Shown here: positions 50,501-60,923 of the stretch, piece after piece
Layout of the letters: the number at the start of each line of letters is the position of its first letter
How positions within the stretch are numbered: position 1 is the first letter of the stretch
NCBI GenBank assembly: GCA_016648135.1
Contig: JADDOH010003947.1
Span: forward strand, 62,001 to 126,000
Source of the DNA: Agrypnia vestita
Lineage: Eukaryota > Arthropoda > Insecta > Trichoptera > Phryganeidae
Reading direction: 5' to 3'
DNA length: 64,000 nt
The notes under the pieces: generated by a model
The model's input: the letters and a program-made list of their open reading frames with translations, nothing else
Databases searched by the model: none
Told to the model about the DNA's origin: nothing
Translations under genes and position numbers: made by a program

Positions 50501-53500
50501 CGTGTATCAAGTTTTAAAATTTTAGCAATTGTTAGAATTTTTTTCGATAATATTATTTTCTAATATTTACTAATTACTTTTGCAATAATATTTATTTTAT
50601 CTTCACCCAATTTTAGCACCAATGAGTGAATCAAGAAAGAGCATTTGAAAGTGAAAGTGAACATGAATCTGAGACTTCCGAATCCGTCGACAGCGAAATG
50701 ACAGAAGAGTCATCAGAAGAAGAAAACGTTCCAGGTCAAAAGAATGCGCATTTCCTCAAGCTCTGACTCCAAAAAAGAGTCATCCACCTCCAAAAGCAAT
50801 ACAACAGAACTACTTGCTGTCGATGGAACACAATGGATGGGCTTTGAAGCAAGTGGGTCCAGCGGTAGACTGCCCATTCACCCAATGTTCAAAGGTGTCG
50901 CAGGACCTACTGGATATTCCAAAAGAAATGTTATCTCGGGTCATGTGCGAACTGTCTTCGAACTAATAATTGATACGCGTATGTTAGAACATATCAAAGA
51001 CTGCACAGAAATAGGAGCGTGTCGTGTTCTAAAAAAAATTGAACCATTTCAATTGAACAATTGAGGACTTCAGTTAAAGAAAACAGTTAAATAAAATATT
51101 TAATACAAAAAAAAACGAAGTACTTATGTGCATCAGTCAATTTGACGGGTGCCGTAGAGATAGGTATATCAAAAATGCCCATAAACCTAGTCTTAATATC
51201 TTCAGTGTGAAGACATTACAGGTATAAATACCAACACAATCAAATAATGTGCCTTGTATGCATGGCTAACACATACTGATTTGATTATCTTTCTTAAATG
51301 GAAAGAGATCTACCCCACCTACATATTTGTGGAATATTCTAGTGATAATTAGTGTGAATTAAAGAACGGTGCTCCGATTAAATTCGTGCCCAGTGATTTC
51401 ATTTAATTAATAAAACTATACTTCATTTCAAGTGTTTCATTTTGTTTCATTTGTCTCCTACACCAAAATCTCATGACAATATATTTATCTCGGGCAATAT
51501 GGAGCCTCAGATAACTGAAGTTCTACTATAAGACTAAATATACACAGTATCACCCCAAGCTACGAGGACTGTATAATAAGAACTTGTGCTTAACGACTGA
51601 TGGCGCCACTGACGTAAAATCTGTATAATGCCAACTTTTGTAAGACACCTGTCAGCTAGAGTAGTGTAGAGAGAGAGCTTGAGCGGCTGTCGCCAAACTA
51701 AATGATAGAGTCTTCAATAGCAGAGATATTTCCCAGCAAAAAAGATATCGGTCTACAAAGCTATTGTGCTTCCCATACTTCTGTATGGAATGGAGGCTTG
51801 GGTACCCTACAGAAGACAAGTTAGGAGTCTGGACAAGTTCCACCAACGATTCCTTCGCCGCATTCTACAGATCCACTGGAGCGACCATATATCTAACGTT
51901 ACAGTTCTGCGTCGCTCTAAATGTCGGCCAATTGAAGACATGATCGTGGAAGCGAGATTGAGATGGACGGGACATTTGTTACGCATGGGCGATCGCAGAC
52001 TTCCGAAGCGGGTCTTATATGAGGAGATAGTGGGCAGGCGAAAGGCCGAAGGACAGAAGAAAAAGTATAAAGACTGTCTCTGAGAATCGCTGAGCCTATG
52101 TGGAGCACCTGAGAACTGGGAGCAGCTGGCACAAGATCATGTGAGCTGGAGGAGAGTTTTCTCTCAGGCTGATGGTGTTGCGGCAGCCGGACAATTAAAA
52201 GATGAGCAGCGAGTAGCAACCATGCGTCAATGGGACCGACCAACGCAACTTGACCCCTTCCTATGTGAAAAATAGGGCTATTTTCCCATTGCAGAGCTCA
52301 TGAGAGGCACAGCAACAACAACTAAGTCAGAAAGGCGAGGGGATCCTCGATCACGAGGCCTGGCTACAACAACAACAAAGTTTAGAGTAGTTTTCTTTTG
52401 ATATCTGTAATAGAGCAAAATTGGCCAGTGATTTGATTTTTTGAATGGGAAGACATATATATGAGGAAATCTAAGTGAAGTTGCATGTCGTTTATGAATA
52501 CCATGCACCTATGAAAACCACCATCAGATTTTGATTTAGTGAATTCAAGCTTGGCACAATATATTTTTTTGTTGAAGATCGCTCAATCGACTGATTATGG
52601 AGGATATGGTCAACAAATTCCATGATATTGTGTAAGCTTACAGCCAGATGAAGATCAGAGAGATTGCTGACATTTTAAACAGGTCAATTGAACATGTACA
52701 AAATATCCTACATGAAAAATGGACATGAGAAAGCTATTGGTGAAATGCGTGCTGTGTTTGCTCATAGTGGAACAAAAACGTAATCGCATGATAACTTCAG
52801 AGCACTGTTCGGACGTGATTAAGCGCAATCTGAAAAGAGTTTCGTGACTGTTAATGAAACATGGATCTGTCACTACACACTAGAGATGAAAGAACAGTCT
52901 AAACTGTGAGCTTCACTTGGCGAAGCTGCTCTTAAAAAGACTCTATTGGATGGAAAGTTGACGACCACTATTTTTTAGGACTCCCAAGATTCACTGACTA
53001 TTTAGAGAGGGAATTGATGAGAAAACGGCACGATTTGGTGAAAAAGAGCATTCCTTCATTAAGGCACACCAGCTCACTCGTCATAGCAAAACTTAATTAT
53101 TAATAATTAATTAAAATAATTAATTAAATAATAAATAATAAAATAATTTAAAAATAAATATATATTTTTATTACATTATTATTACACTAATTACAACAAT
53201 AACATTTGCCATATAAAAACAGTGGTGGGCGTATTTAAATGTTTGAATGGATTGGGTGTTCATAACTAACTAATAAACAGTAAATAATTAGACAGTCAAG
53301 TCGCGTGAATGTACCTATAATATAATATACTATATATCAATATACTATAAGAAATAAGTGTGCAACAGCACGTTATTAAATAATAAATTGCGTGAAAGAC
53401 ACTTACTGATCTATTTTTAAACAACTCTCAAAGTTCTCAACCACAAAAGTGATTTAAATTGTGTTAAAACTAATAAATTGCGGTGAAATAAGTGGCTAGT

Positions 53501-56500
53501 GTAACTGTTTTGAAAAACTATAATTAAAACCATTACAGTAAAACCCCGTTAATTTTAACCCTGACAAATCGAAACTCGCCATAATTCAAAACATTAAAAA
53601 CCCAAAAAGTCCCAAAATGTGAATTCCATAGTAGATTAACCTGAATAATTCGAAAACCCTGGGACTTTCTTTGTACAAACATAATAAATATTGAGTTTTC
53701 GAAATAATTCCTGAAATATGCAAAATTTTGACATTTTTGACAAAATTAATAAAATGAGTGATAATTAAGCCATGTATTCACTAGGGGACAAATCGCGAAA
53801 CATTCCGCTCGGCATGTCGCATCAACATCTACGCTGATGTTTCGGGGACAATGACACGGTCATTTGACGTGTACACACCGGGACTCGCATATCTTGTCGC
53901 GGAAATGTCACCCGATGAGGTTATGTTGACAGCTGCGGTATCTCATTTGGCGAAAACGGGGATTCGCGCAATTCGAAATGTTTTTTTGGATCGCAATTTC
54001 AAATTAACAAGGTTTTACTGTAGTAAATTGAATATTATTAAAAACAAGGTCCTTTTTGCAAATAATTATTGTTTTCCACGCGTCACGGAAATGTCGCCCT
54101 ATGAGGTTATGATGACATCTGCGTATCTGCGTAATGAGTTTATCGAAACGTAAGAGGAGAAAAAAGAGGAGAATGCGAAATTATTTACTGCAAAGAGAAA
54201 GAAGGACGGATATTCTATACGATCTTCGATCGATACAGCTCGATGAGTTCAAGAACAATTTCGTTTCCCCACACTGTCATCTTGACAGATACAGCGAATG
54301 CGTATTCACTTGTAAACATACCACGTGGTACTGACGCTCCGCGTAATGTTGCAGTGAGCTCGCTCGGGTACCGTGCGCATGGCAACGTTGCCACGGCACG
54401 TAGAAATGCCGCGCTATGTTGTGCGCGATGTCGCGGAACAGTGCACGACGTTGCAAGTCACGTAGACTCTATGCCGCGCGTGCTGTTGAGGGACAATTTG
54501 TCCCCTAGTGAATACATGGCTTTAAACACACAATCAGCATGCGACGTATGTTGCGTGGTCACGCAAGGCAAGTCGTTATTATTATTTCCTGTGATTTTTC
54601 ATACGGCTAGTATTATTATAGTTATATTAAGAGCATAAAGATTTCTACAACGCCAACAGAAAACAAAATGATACAAAACTTATTATTTTTAAGGTTTTAT
54701 CAAACTGTTTTAATTTTGTACTTGTCCTGTATTAAAATTCGTTACATTAAATTGCATGTCATAGATGTGCATGATGCAATATTCATGATTCAACAAAAAA
54801 ACTTAAATTATCATGTTCCGGGAATAAATGATAACCCTTTGCGCATTGAACTGTCTGTTTAAAATGATATTCTTATCTTATACATAGATTTACTGTCTGT
54901 TTAAAATGATATTCTTATCTTACATGTATATAGATTTCACACCGTGCGTGAGCAGGTGATGAGTCAGCTTGGCCTTGGAATTTCACCTAGCCTAACCTAA
55001 ATGTACAAAAATCCATCACGTAGAAAATATATATGTCTTCATCATGAACTCATAAAACGATTTCAACTAACATTATTTCAATGTTTCTGCAAATATTTAA
55101 TAACTTAAAATTAATCTTTCTTTAGCTCAAAGGCTTCAATATACTATGTCGACTTTGAAGAAGACTTTGATCTCTTGTCTGAGTTGAGTTTCTTTTGGTT
55201 GAGATAGTACCATTTTGAGATCAAAGCTCAAGCCATGTATTCACTAGGGGACAAATTGTCCCTCAACAGCACACGCGGCATAAAGTCTACGTGACGTTGC
55301 AACGTCGTGCACTGTTCCGCGACATCGCGCACAACATAGCGCGGCATTTCTACGTGCCGTGGCAACGTTGCCATGCACACGGTACCCGAGCGAGCTCACT
55401 GCGACATTACGCCGCGCGTCAGTACCACGTGGTATATTTATATTTATATTTATATTTATCCGTCAATGACATTAACGTGGGGAAATGAAATTGTTCTCAA
55501 ACTCATTGCGCTCTACCAAAGTCGTACAATTTTGTGGGACACTTCAAACCGTGAATATAAAAATTAAATGATGTGAGGGCCAACAGCGTTCCTTAATATT
55601 GTCTTGCTTGGCTATGGAAGGCCCAATTATTTGTAATAAATTGTCAAAATCAGTTGGTGTCATTCGAGTGAAATTGACAAAAGAGCCGTCAGATATTCGA
55701 AGATCGCATAGAATATCCATCCTTCTTTCTCTTTGCAGTAAATAATTACGCACCCACCACCTTTTTCTCTTCTTACGTTTCGATAAACTCGTTAAAATAA
55801 AAAGATACGCAGCTGTCATCGTGACCTCATCGGGCGATAAGTGTAAATAGATACACAGCTGTCATCATAACCTCATCGGGCGACATTTCCGCGACAAGTG
55901 ATATGCGAGTCCTGGTGTGTACACGTCAAATGACCGCGTCATTGTCCCCGAAACATAAGCGTAGATGTTGATGCGACATGCCGCGGGGAATGTTTCGCGA
56001 TTTGTCCCCTAGTGAATAACATGGCTTCAAGCTTCATAGGAGTATGTGCAAAAAAAAAAAGGTAAATAAAATTTATTGTATTAAGCAATATTAAGTTGTA
56101 CATACAGTAAGTACAGTAGCCGGCAAACATCTTGAAATTCTGCGGCGTAGTGGGGGGAAGTTTGCGCATGTACCATTCTACCAACGAGACCCAAATTTTG
56201 TCTTCTGCGCATTCCCCCACAATGCCAAAAAATTTCAAGAAGTTTGCCGGCAACTGTATCACATTATAATATGTTACTACCTACTAAATGTTTTACTACA
56301 GTAGAACCTCGTGAATTCGAAATTCAAGGGACTCAAAAAAAGATTTTGAATTATGCGGAACCTCATTAATTCAAAATTCAACAGCAAAAAAAAAACGCAA
56401 TGCGATTGCAAAATCTCCCAAAAATCGTAAAACTCATGGAAAAAAGCATTAATTTTGTGAAATAGTCCGTATTTTTTAATTTTTCACGAAATCATTTTGA

Positions 56501-58220
56501 AAATGCAATATTTATTATGCTAATACAAAGATCGTGACAATTCTATTACTAAAGTATCTGATATTGACATATTTGTTGTTCTCACTTGCGAAAAAAAAAC
56601 AAAATATTTTTTTCAACTTTTGTCAAATTTCAAATGAAGTGAACTGAAATTATTGATTTATGACACAAAGGGCTAAAAATTATTTTGAATTAAGAATTAC
56701 CAGGATTTTTAAATTATCGGGGTTAATCTACTATTAAATTAATATTTTGGGACTAATGAGTTTTAAAAACTTCGAATTATGGCAAATTTTACTGTCTCTC
56801 AAGGAATCTATAAGGGCTGTTTTGTATCGAAATAGTTTGTTTGAAGCATAGATTTTTATGTAAATGCAAAAACAGACTATTATGTACTATAAACCAAGTT
56901 GATACAACTGGCCCTAAGTCTAGCTGGTTAAGCGTTAGGTGGAAGGAACAAAAGAAGCATGCTCCACGCCTTTAAGATGTGGCATTAGCCTTGTATGCTG
57001 CAAATACCGTGTGCTGCTAAATGTCTTCTATTCTTCAAGAACTTCATGTTAAAGAAAAACTTGTTTGTTAAAGAAAAAAAGAAAAAGAAAAAAAAATACA
57101 GGAAAATAATTTTTTATCTTTGGACATGTTGCTTGAAGAAAGGGAGGCAACCTGAAGATATTGGTGATCGCTAGGAATTTACAAAGACAAAGGGTGAGAC
57201 GTTCTTCATCGACAAGTTGGACAGACTTCGTTCAAGAGATGACGGGACTCGTCACTCCCACTCATCCACGCTACTCGTCACTCTAAACAAGACTCAAGAT
57301 CGCGAAAAGTGGAGGAAAGCAGTTTGCTCTGCAGAAGCAGAAGAAAACCCGCGATGATCAGTTGTGTTTTTCCGCAGGAGTAGGCGAGATGGATAGAATG
57401 CCTTCTGCCGTGCCATACCTCTTGGCTTTTTCCCTTTCAAAGATCTTGCACGCTTTGTTGTCTGTCTACTTTTGAAGCTTCTAATAGTGCCATTTATAAA
57501 TATCTGGTTTATCAGATTGCACCATACATTCACCAATTGCAGTATACGAAGACTCCACGGGAAAAACAATGAATGTCATTTTTTTTGTGAAACTGACCTT
57601 TTAATGCCATCTGTTGACTTTTTGGGATATCATTTTATACAAAAAATCAGAATCCGGTAAAACCATCGTGGTCTGCTGCAATAGTAAAATTTATATCTGT
57701 TTATCCCACCGAACGTCAAAAAAGGCCTTGTAAATTTGACAGCACATACATTTAATATACATATATACATAAACAGAATATGTTTATATAGTAATAAGTT
57801 GATTCCATATTTATATAAAATTTTGCATTTCGCAGAGCATTAGTGAAAGAAATATGGACTTTGAATCTACAAAAAACTGTTTTTCTCTAAATAAACATTT
57901 TTTGACATTCATAGTTTTTCCCGTGGAGTCTTCATAAGTATATTCTCTTTTCGATTATTTTCTAACTCTAACCCTATCCCTAAACCATCTCAGCAAACAT
58001 TCCATAACTCTATCGGCTCTGCTACAAACAGATGTACATTCATTCCCAATATGTTCATACTTCACTTCACATTTCCAATGCATTTAGTTTGTTCCCGTTT
58101 TAAAAGTGTGTTTCATCCGAAAACTGCATAAACTTAAAATGCATAAGATCTGTAAATAAGGTGAACATATTAAAACATACCTGAAGGTTTGAAATATCCG
58201 TTTGTAAAAGGCGCTTCCAT
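47566..58220 (-). CDS. SERHL: Alpha/beta-fold serine hydrolase, SERHL/kraken type, two coding exons
   Basis: Predicted alpha/beta hydrolase acting on an unknown small ester or amide. The large exon is 48464-47566. It lacks an in-frame ATG near its 5' end and needs one base before it. A matching first exon lies at 58220-58181: it starts MEAPFTNGYFKPS, has a CAG/GTATGT donor, and joins in phase to give DESDVRECAEIKIPVPWG. The spliced product is 312 aa; human SERHL2 is about 314. Visible motifs are the oxyanion loop LHGWQDNAGTWD, the DLPGHGLSSHYPPG segment, the nucleophile elbow LLGHSMGGAL with Ser about residue 120 (codon 48147-48145), and the C-terminal GTHHVHLNEPEK with the catalytic His near residues 292-295. 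The 9.7-kb intron is filled with transposons. The large exon is certain; the first exon is inferred from phase, donor quality and family length. SERHL and Drosophila kraken are close relatives and I cannot choose between the names. Confidence 0.9.
48626..49000. mobile_element. Foldback element, right end truncated
   Basis: Starts ACAGGGTGTCTCATAGCTAG, then TTTACACTTTGGATGAA; the mirrored ACCCAAAGTGTGGGG is at 48993-49007. Same superfamily as 46622. It lies 160 bp upstream of the large hydrolase exon, in its intron. Confidence 0.6.
49311..49390. mobile_element. Half copy of hairpin MITE family
   Basis: TTTAAGAAAGACAATCAAAT and TAATATGTGTAAGCCGTGCG match the left arm of the MITE at 12314; it stops near the loop. 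Confidence 0.55.
49498..49918 (-). mobile_element. TIR element with short ORF, copy 2 (reverse)
   Basis: Reverse complement of the element at 41454 along its length, with ends AATTGGCGTGCG and GCATGCCAATTT. The small HTH-like ORF is broken by stops in this copy. Confidence 0.7.
50019..51160 (+). mobile_element. piggyBac-like deletion derivative
   Basis: Terminal repeats ACGGCACCCGTCAAATTGAC and GTCAATTTGACGGGTGCCGT lie 1.1 kb apart, with a third copy (CAAATTGACGGGAT) near 50207. The interior encodes an acidic N-terminus (HESETSESVDSEMTEESSEE) and the start of a piggyBac-type transposase domain (DGTQWMGFEASGSSGRLPIH; VFELIIDTRMLEHIKDCT; 50744-51064), then stops. The catalytic DDD region is missing. 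No TTAA target duplication directly abuts the repeats as I place them. Confidence 0.65.
51211..51302. mobile_element. Half copy of hairpin MITE family
   Basis: TACCAACACAATCAAATAAT and CTAACACATACTGATTTGAT match the right arm of the MITE at 12314. Confidence 0.5.
51655..52380 (+). mobile_element. LINE 3' end with ACA-rich tail
   Basis: Encodes MLPILLYGMEAWVPYRRQVR, LDKFHQRFLRRILQIHWSDH, LRWTGHLLRMGDRRLPKRVL and KKKYKDCL. After a stop at 52081-52083 the frame continues (ESLSLCGAPENWEQLAQDHV, SWRRVFSQADGV). This is the region after the RT of an RTE/CR1-like LINE. It ends with CAACAACAACAAAG. Inserted in the hydrolase intron, opposite to the gene. Confidence 0.8.
52560..53095 (+). pseudogene. 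Degenerate mariner transposase
   Basis: Recognisable pieces in order: SQMKIREIADILNRSIEHVQ (HTH), RALFGRD, VTVNETWICHYTLEMKEQSK (around the first catalytic Asp region), LLDGKLTTTIF, and GTPAHSS. Many stops and frameshifts. The first third of the protein is missing. Confidence 0.75.
53096..53532. other. Low-complexity AT-rich stretch
   Basis: TTAATTA- and AAATAATA-type repeats at 53100-53200, then AT-rich sequence without features. Confidence 0.5.
53768..54521 (+). mobile_element. PIF-Harbinger derivative, copy 1 (754 bp)
   Basis: Terminal repeats AGCCATGTATTCACTAGGGG and its complement are flanked by TTA. The interior keeps an NYLLQRERRTDILYDLRSIQ segment from the transposase N-terminus. 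A piece of a pogo-like MITE (TTTCAAATTAACAAGGTTTT) is nested near 53995. The right 200 bp is GC-rich. Confidence 0.85.
54525..55228. other. Spacer between two inverted Harbinger copies
   Basis: AT-rich. A 34-bp phrase (CTGTCTGTTTAAAATGATAT and on) is directly repeated at 54850 and 54891. No gene seen. Confidence 0.45.
55232..56026 (-). mobile_element. PIF-Harbinger derivative, copy 2 (795 bp)
   Basis: Same terminal repeats as copy 1, inverted relative to it and flanked by TCA. The minus strand (55544-55819) encodes RNYLLQRERRMDILCDLRIS then FTRMTPTDFDNLLQIIGPSI, the conserved segment before the first catalytic residue of PIF-Harbinger nucleases. The catalytic core is deleted. Confidence 0.88.
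56114..56256. mobile_element. 143-bp MITE with CAGTAGCCGGCAAAC ends, TA target
   Basis: Second copy, in reverse orientation, of the MITE at 21557. Arms CAGTAGCCGGCAAACATCTT and its complement, flanked by TA. Confidence 0.8.
56298..56797. mobile_element. pogo/Tigger-like MITE, 500 bp
   Basis: Starts CAGTAGAACCTCGTGAATTC and ends in AACTTCGAATTATGGC then TTTTACTG. Internal ATTAACTCGAAATTC-like phrases match the copies at 32546, 53533 and inside the Harbinger elements. No transposase remains. Confidence 0.65.
56812..56916. mobile_element. Short Tourist-like MITE
   Basis: Ends AAGGGCTGTTTTGTATCG and AAGTTGATACAACTGGCCCT, with GCATAGATTTTTATG inside; a short relative of the element at 9903. Confidence 0.55.
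57115..57310 (+). mobile_element. LINE C-terminal fragment
   Basis: Reads GHVARRKGGNLKILVI-like sequence, then RRSSSTSWTDFVQEMTGL and QDREKWRKAVCS, the RxRG..W.D...DR..WR tail of L2/CR1-like LINEs. Weak degenerate pieces of a LINE on the other strand follow at 57480-57576 and 57970-58090. Confidence 0.6.
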
Positions 58221-58229
58221 TGTACGTGA

Positions 58230-60215
58230 AGTAGGGTGAAATATTAAATACAGCCGAAATTGAATTAATGAAATATATTTTGCGAGAGCAATTTACGTAC
58301 TTATCACGGAAGGCTAGGAAGGCCGCGCGCAACCCACAGAATGCGCAACCCACGAGAGCGACACGAGCTCTGCGAATGTGTGAATCACAGAACAGAGTGG
58401 TGTGAATGAACATTGGCGAAAATATACATGACACTGACACACACTCATAAAAAAGAGAAACATACTACAAAACGTCACTTTTATGCAATCAAAAAATCAT
58501 ACGAGTACCATAGAGATAAAAAATAATTCTTAGATCTTGTATGAAACCATAGATAAGTGATACCGATGAGTCGTCGTTCATGGTATAAATTATTTAATTT
58601 TTTGCCGCGAAATTAAAATAATTTATAACGATAAATATTTTGACGATTGATATGGTTTATTTAACACAGATCGTTAAAATGTCCTTGAAGCGCCCGGTGC
58701 ACAGTAATTCTTATGGCGCGTGTACATGTTTGAGATTTCTCCGAAAGCAAGATTCAGATTAGGTTTAAAAATTTCAAATTGAAGTCCTTGACTTTTTTTT
58801 TGCACATCTATACCTGCAGAAATATTTGAGGAAATAATACAAAACACTATACCTGCACTTTCTCCATGGAGGAATAAACTTCCTCGCTTATGATGTGAAA
58901 AAGGTAATTTTACGTTTTTCATCTATAGGGAAACGAAAATTTAATTTAATTTTTTAAGTGACATAATTATATCGTTTTTCATAGAAGCTCGTAAATTTGT
59001 TTTAAAAATGAGAATCGCTAAAAAGAATCTTTTTGAAATACTTTATTTTTTTCTTTTTTTAAGTGTGTTAAATTTATCTTTTCGTAGATTCTTGATTTCA
59101 AAATAAAATGTAAACAATTTTATATATAAAAATATTATTGAAAATATTTATTTAATAATGTCATCTTCTAAGTTTTTTCTATAATAATTCAATCATATCG
59201 GCTACGGAAAGGTAAAAAATTATCTACTCACATTTAAAAAAATAAAATAAAATAAGATAATATGTATAATAATTCTAACTTAGAAATGAAACATCAAAAA
59301 ATATACTTGCCTGCATAACAAAATAAAATTAACGTAAGAAAAGAAAAATATCTATGTATCTCGCTTTAATGTGACTCAAATGTTAATAATTTGTCTACAC
59401 ATTGAATTATATCTAAATTTATTGTAAAATCATCTGTACAACTCGTTTACCTTATCTCCTATCCCCCGTCAGCGATAATTTTTCAACCGCCCACCATCAG
59501 AAATAATTTTTGGTGGGGAAAATGAACAATTGAAATCCAACAGTTCAAAAATTAACGATTGAGAGTGAATAGCTCACTTGACTGAATGACACGATGAGTG
59601 ATAGTTCAGTCATGAATTTCGTCAAAAATAACGTAGTTTACTTAAGTAGTAAAAGGAGAAAAAAATATTTTTAAAAAATACGAAAAAAATACTCTGAAGA
59701 AGTTACGGGGGTTACACAAAGTTATGGAGACAGACATACAGACGGACGGACAGACAGACAATGAAATTATTATAATTGAGATAGGCGAGTTAACATATAT
59801 ATCATATAAATCGTGTTATATATATATATATATACTATCTTAATATCACTATATATATATACCATTAATATATATAATATATACGGCCACCTGAGCCCTA
59901 CGTCGTCGTTATATATGGATTTTCTAAGAAAAGGCCCCTTGCACTCATTTCATGTATTTCTGTAAATGCAATATTTTAGATTGTTCTTAAGAATTTTATC
60001 TATGATCTAAAATTAATTGTTTTGAAGTTGCAAAGACGTATTTGCCGAAACTTAAGAGGAAATCACAAATTGAAAATTTTTGATTTTTTTTCTTTTGCTT
60101 AAATCGATAGATATACTATCAGAGAATAGGCTAGTAAAATTATAGAGCGAAATTCTAAATATTTCTCTAGTTATAACTTGGAACAAATTAATTGCCGCGG
60201 CCACAATCACGTCTA
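58230..60215. other. Upstream region of the minus-strand hydrolase
   Basis: The hydrolase promoter and 5' UTR should lie just above 58220; no core promoter element is clear, although a CpG-rich patch exists at 58310-58380. The remainder is AT-rich, with a GACAGACGGACGG-type simple stretch at 59733-59760 and TA runs at 59815-59885. Confidence 0.4.
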
Positions 60216-60220
60216 TCTTA

Positions 60221-60652
60221 AGCCATGTATTCACTAGGGGACAAATTGTCCCTCAACAGCACGCGCGGCATAGAGTCTACGTGACGTTGCAACGTCGGCT
60301 ATCATCATAACCTTATAGGGCGATATATTTCCGCGACGTCTGGAAAACAATAATTATTTGCAAAAAGGACCTTGTTTTTAATAATATTCAATTTACTACA
60401 GTAAAACCTCGTTAATTTGAAATTGCGACCCAAAAAAACATTTCGAATTGCGCGGAACCCCGTTTTCGCCAAATGAGATACCGCAGCTGTCATCCATAAC
60501 CTCATCGGATGACATTTCCGCGACAAGATATGTGAGTCCCGGTGTGTACACGTTAAATGACCGCGTCATTGTCCCCGAAACATGAGCGTAGATGTTGATG
60601 CGACATGTCGAGCGGAATGTTTCGCGATTTGTCCCCTAGTGAATACATGGCT
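60221..60652. mobile_element. PIF-Harbinger MITE, copy 3 (432 bp)
   Basis: Same terminal repeats as the copies at 53768 and 55232, flanked by TTA. It has lost the transposase and most of the GC-rich end but keeps a nested pogo-like piece (CAGTAAAACCTCGTTAATTT) at about 60402. Confidence 0.85.
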
Positions 60653-60923
60653 TTATGTGCCTCGCCAGGCAGCAATGAGCCATGCGCCGATTTGTGAACG
60701 CTTGTTGGGTGATGGGCGACGCTGGCCCACCATGGCTATTATTATGTTATCTATGACCATGGCGCAAGGGCCATTTATAGCTTAATTGGGGCCATAGAAG
60801 TTTTTGTTTTGAAGTTTGTGGCGCGATGCAAAAGGACGAAAGTGCGGGAATGTGACTTCTATAAATGTGACAGATAAACGTTAAAGCAAAATGTTCATAT
60901 AATGTAAAAATCATATTTTTATT

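Noticed and set aside
50744..51064. Host gene at the 106-codon ORF
   Set aside because: Sequence resembles a piggyBac transposase N-terminus and lies between terminal inverted repeats, so it is a transposon remnant.
58084..58440. 118-codon minus-strand ORF as a protein
   Set aside because: The better explanation is the hydrolase first exon in a different frame at 58220-58181, which has matching phase and a good donor.
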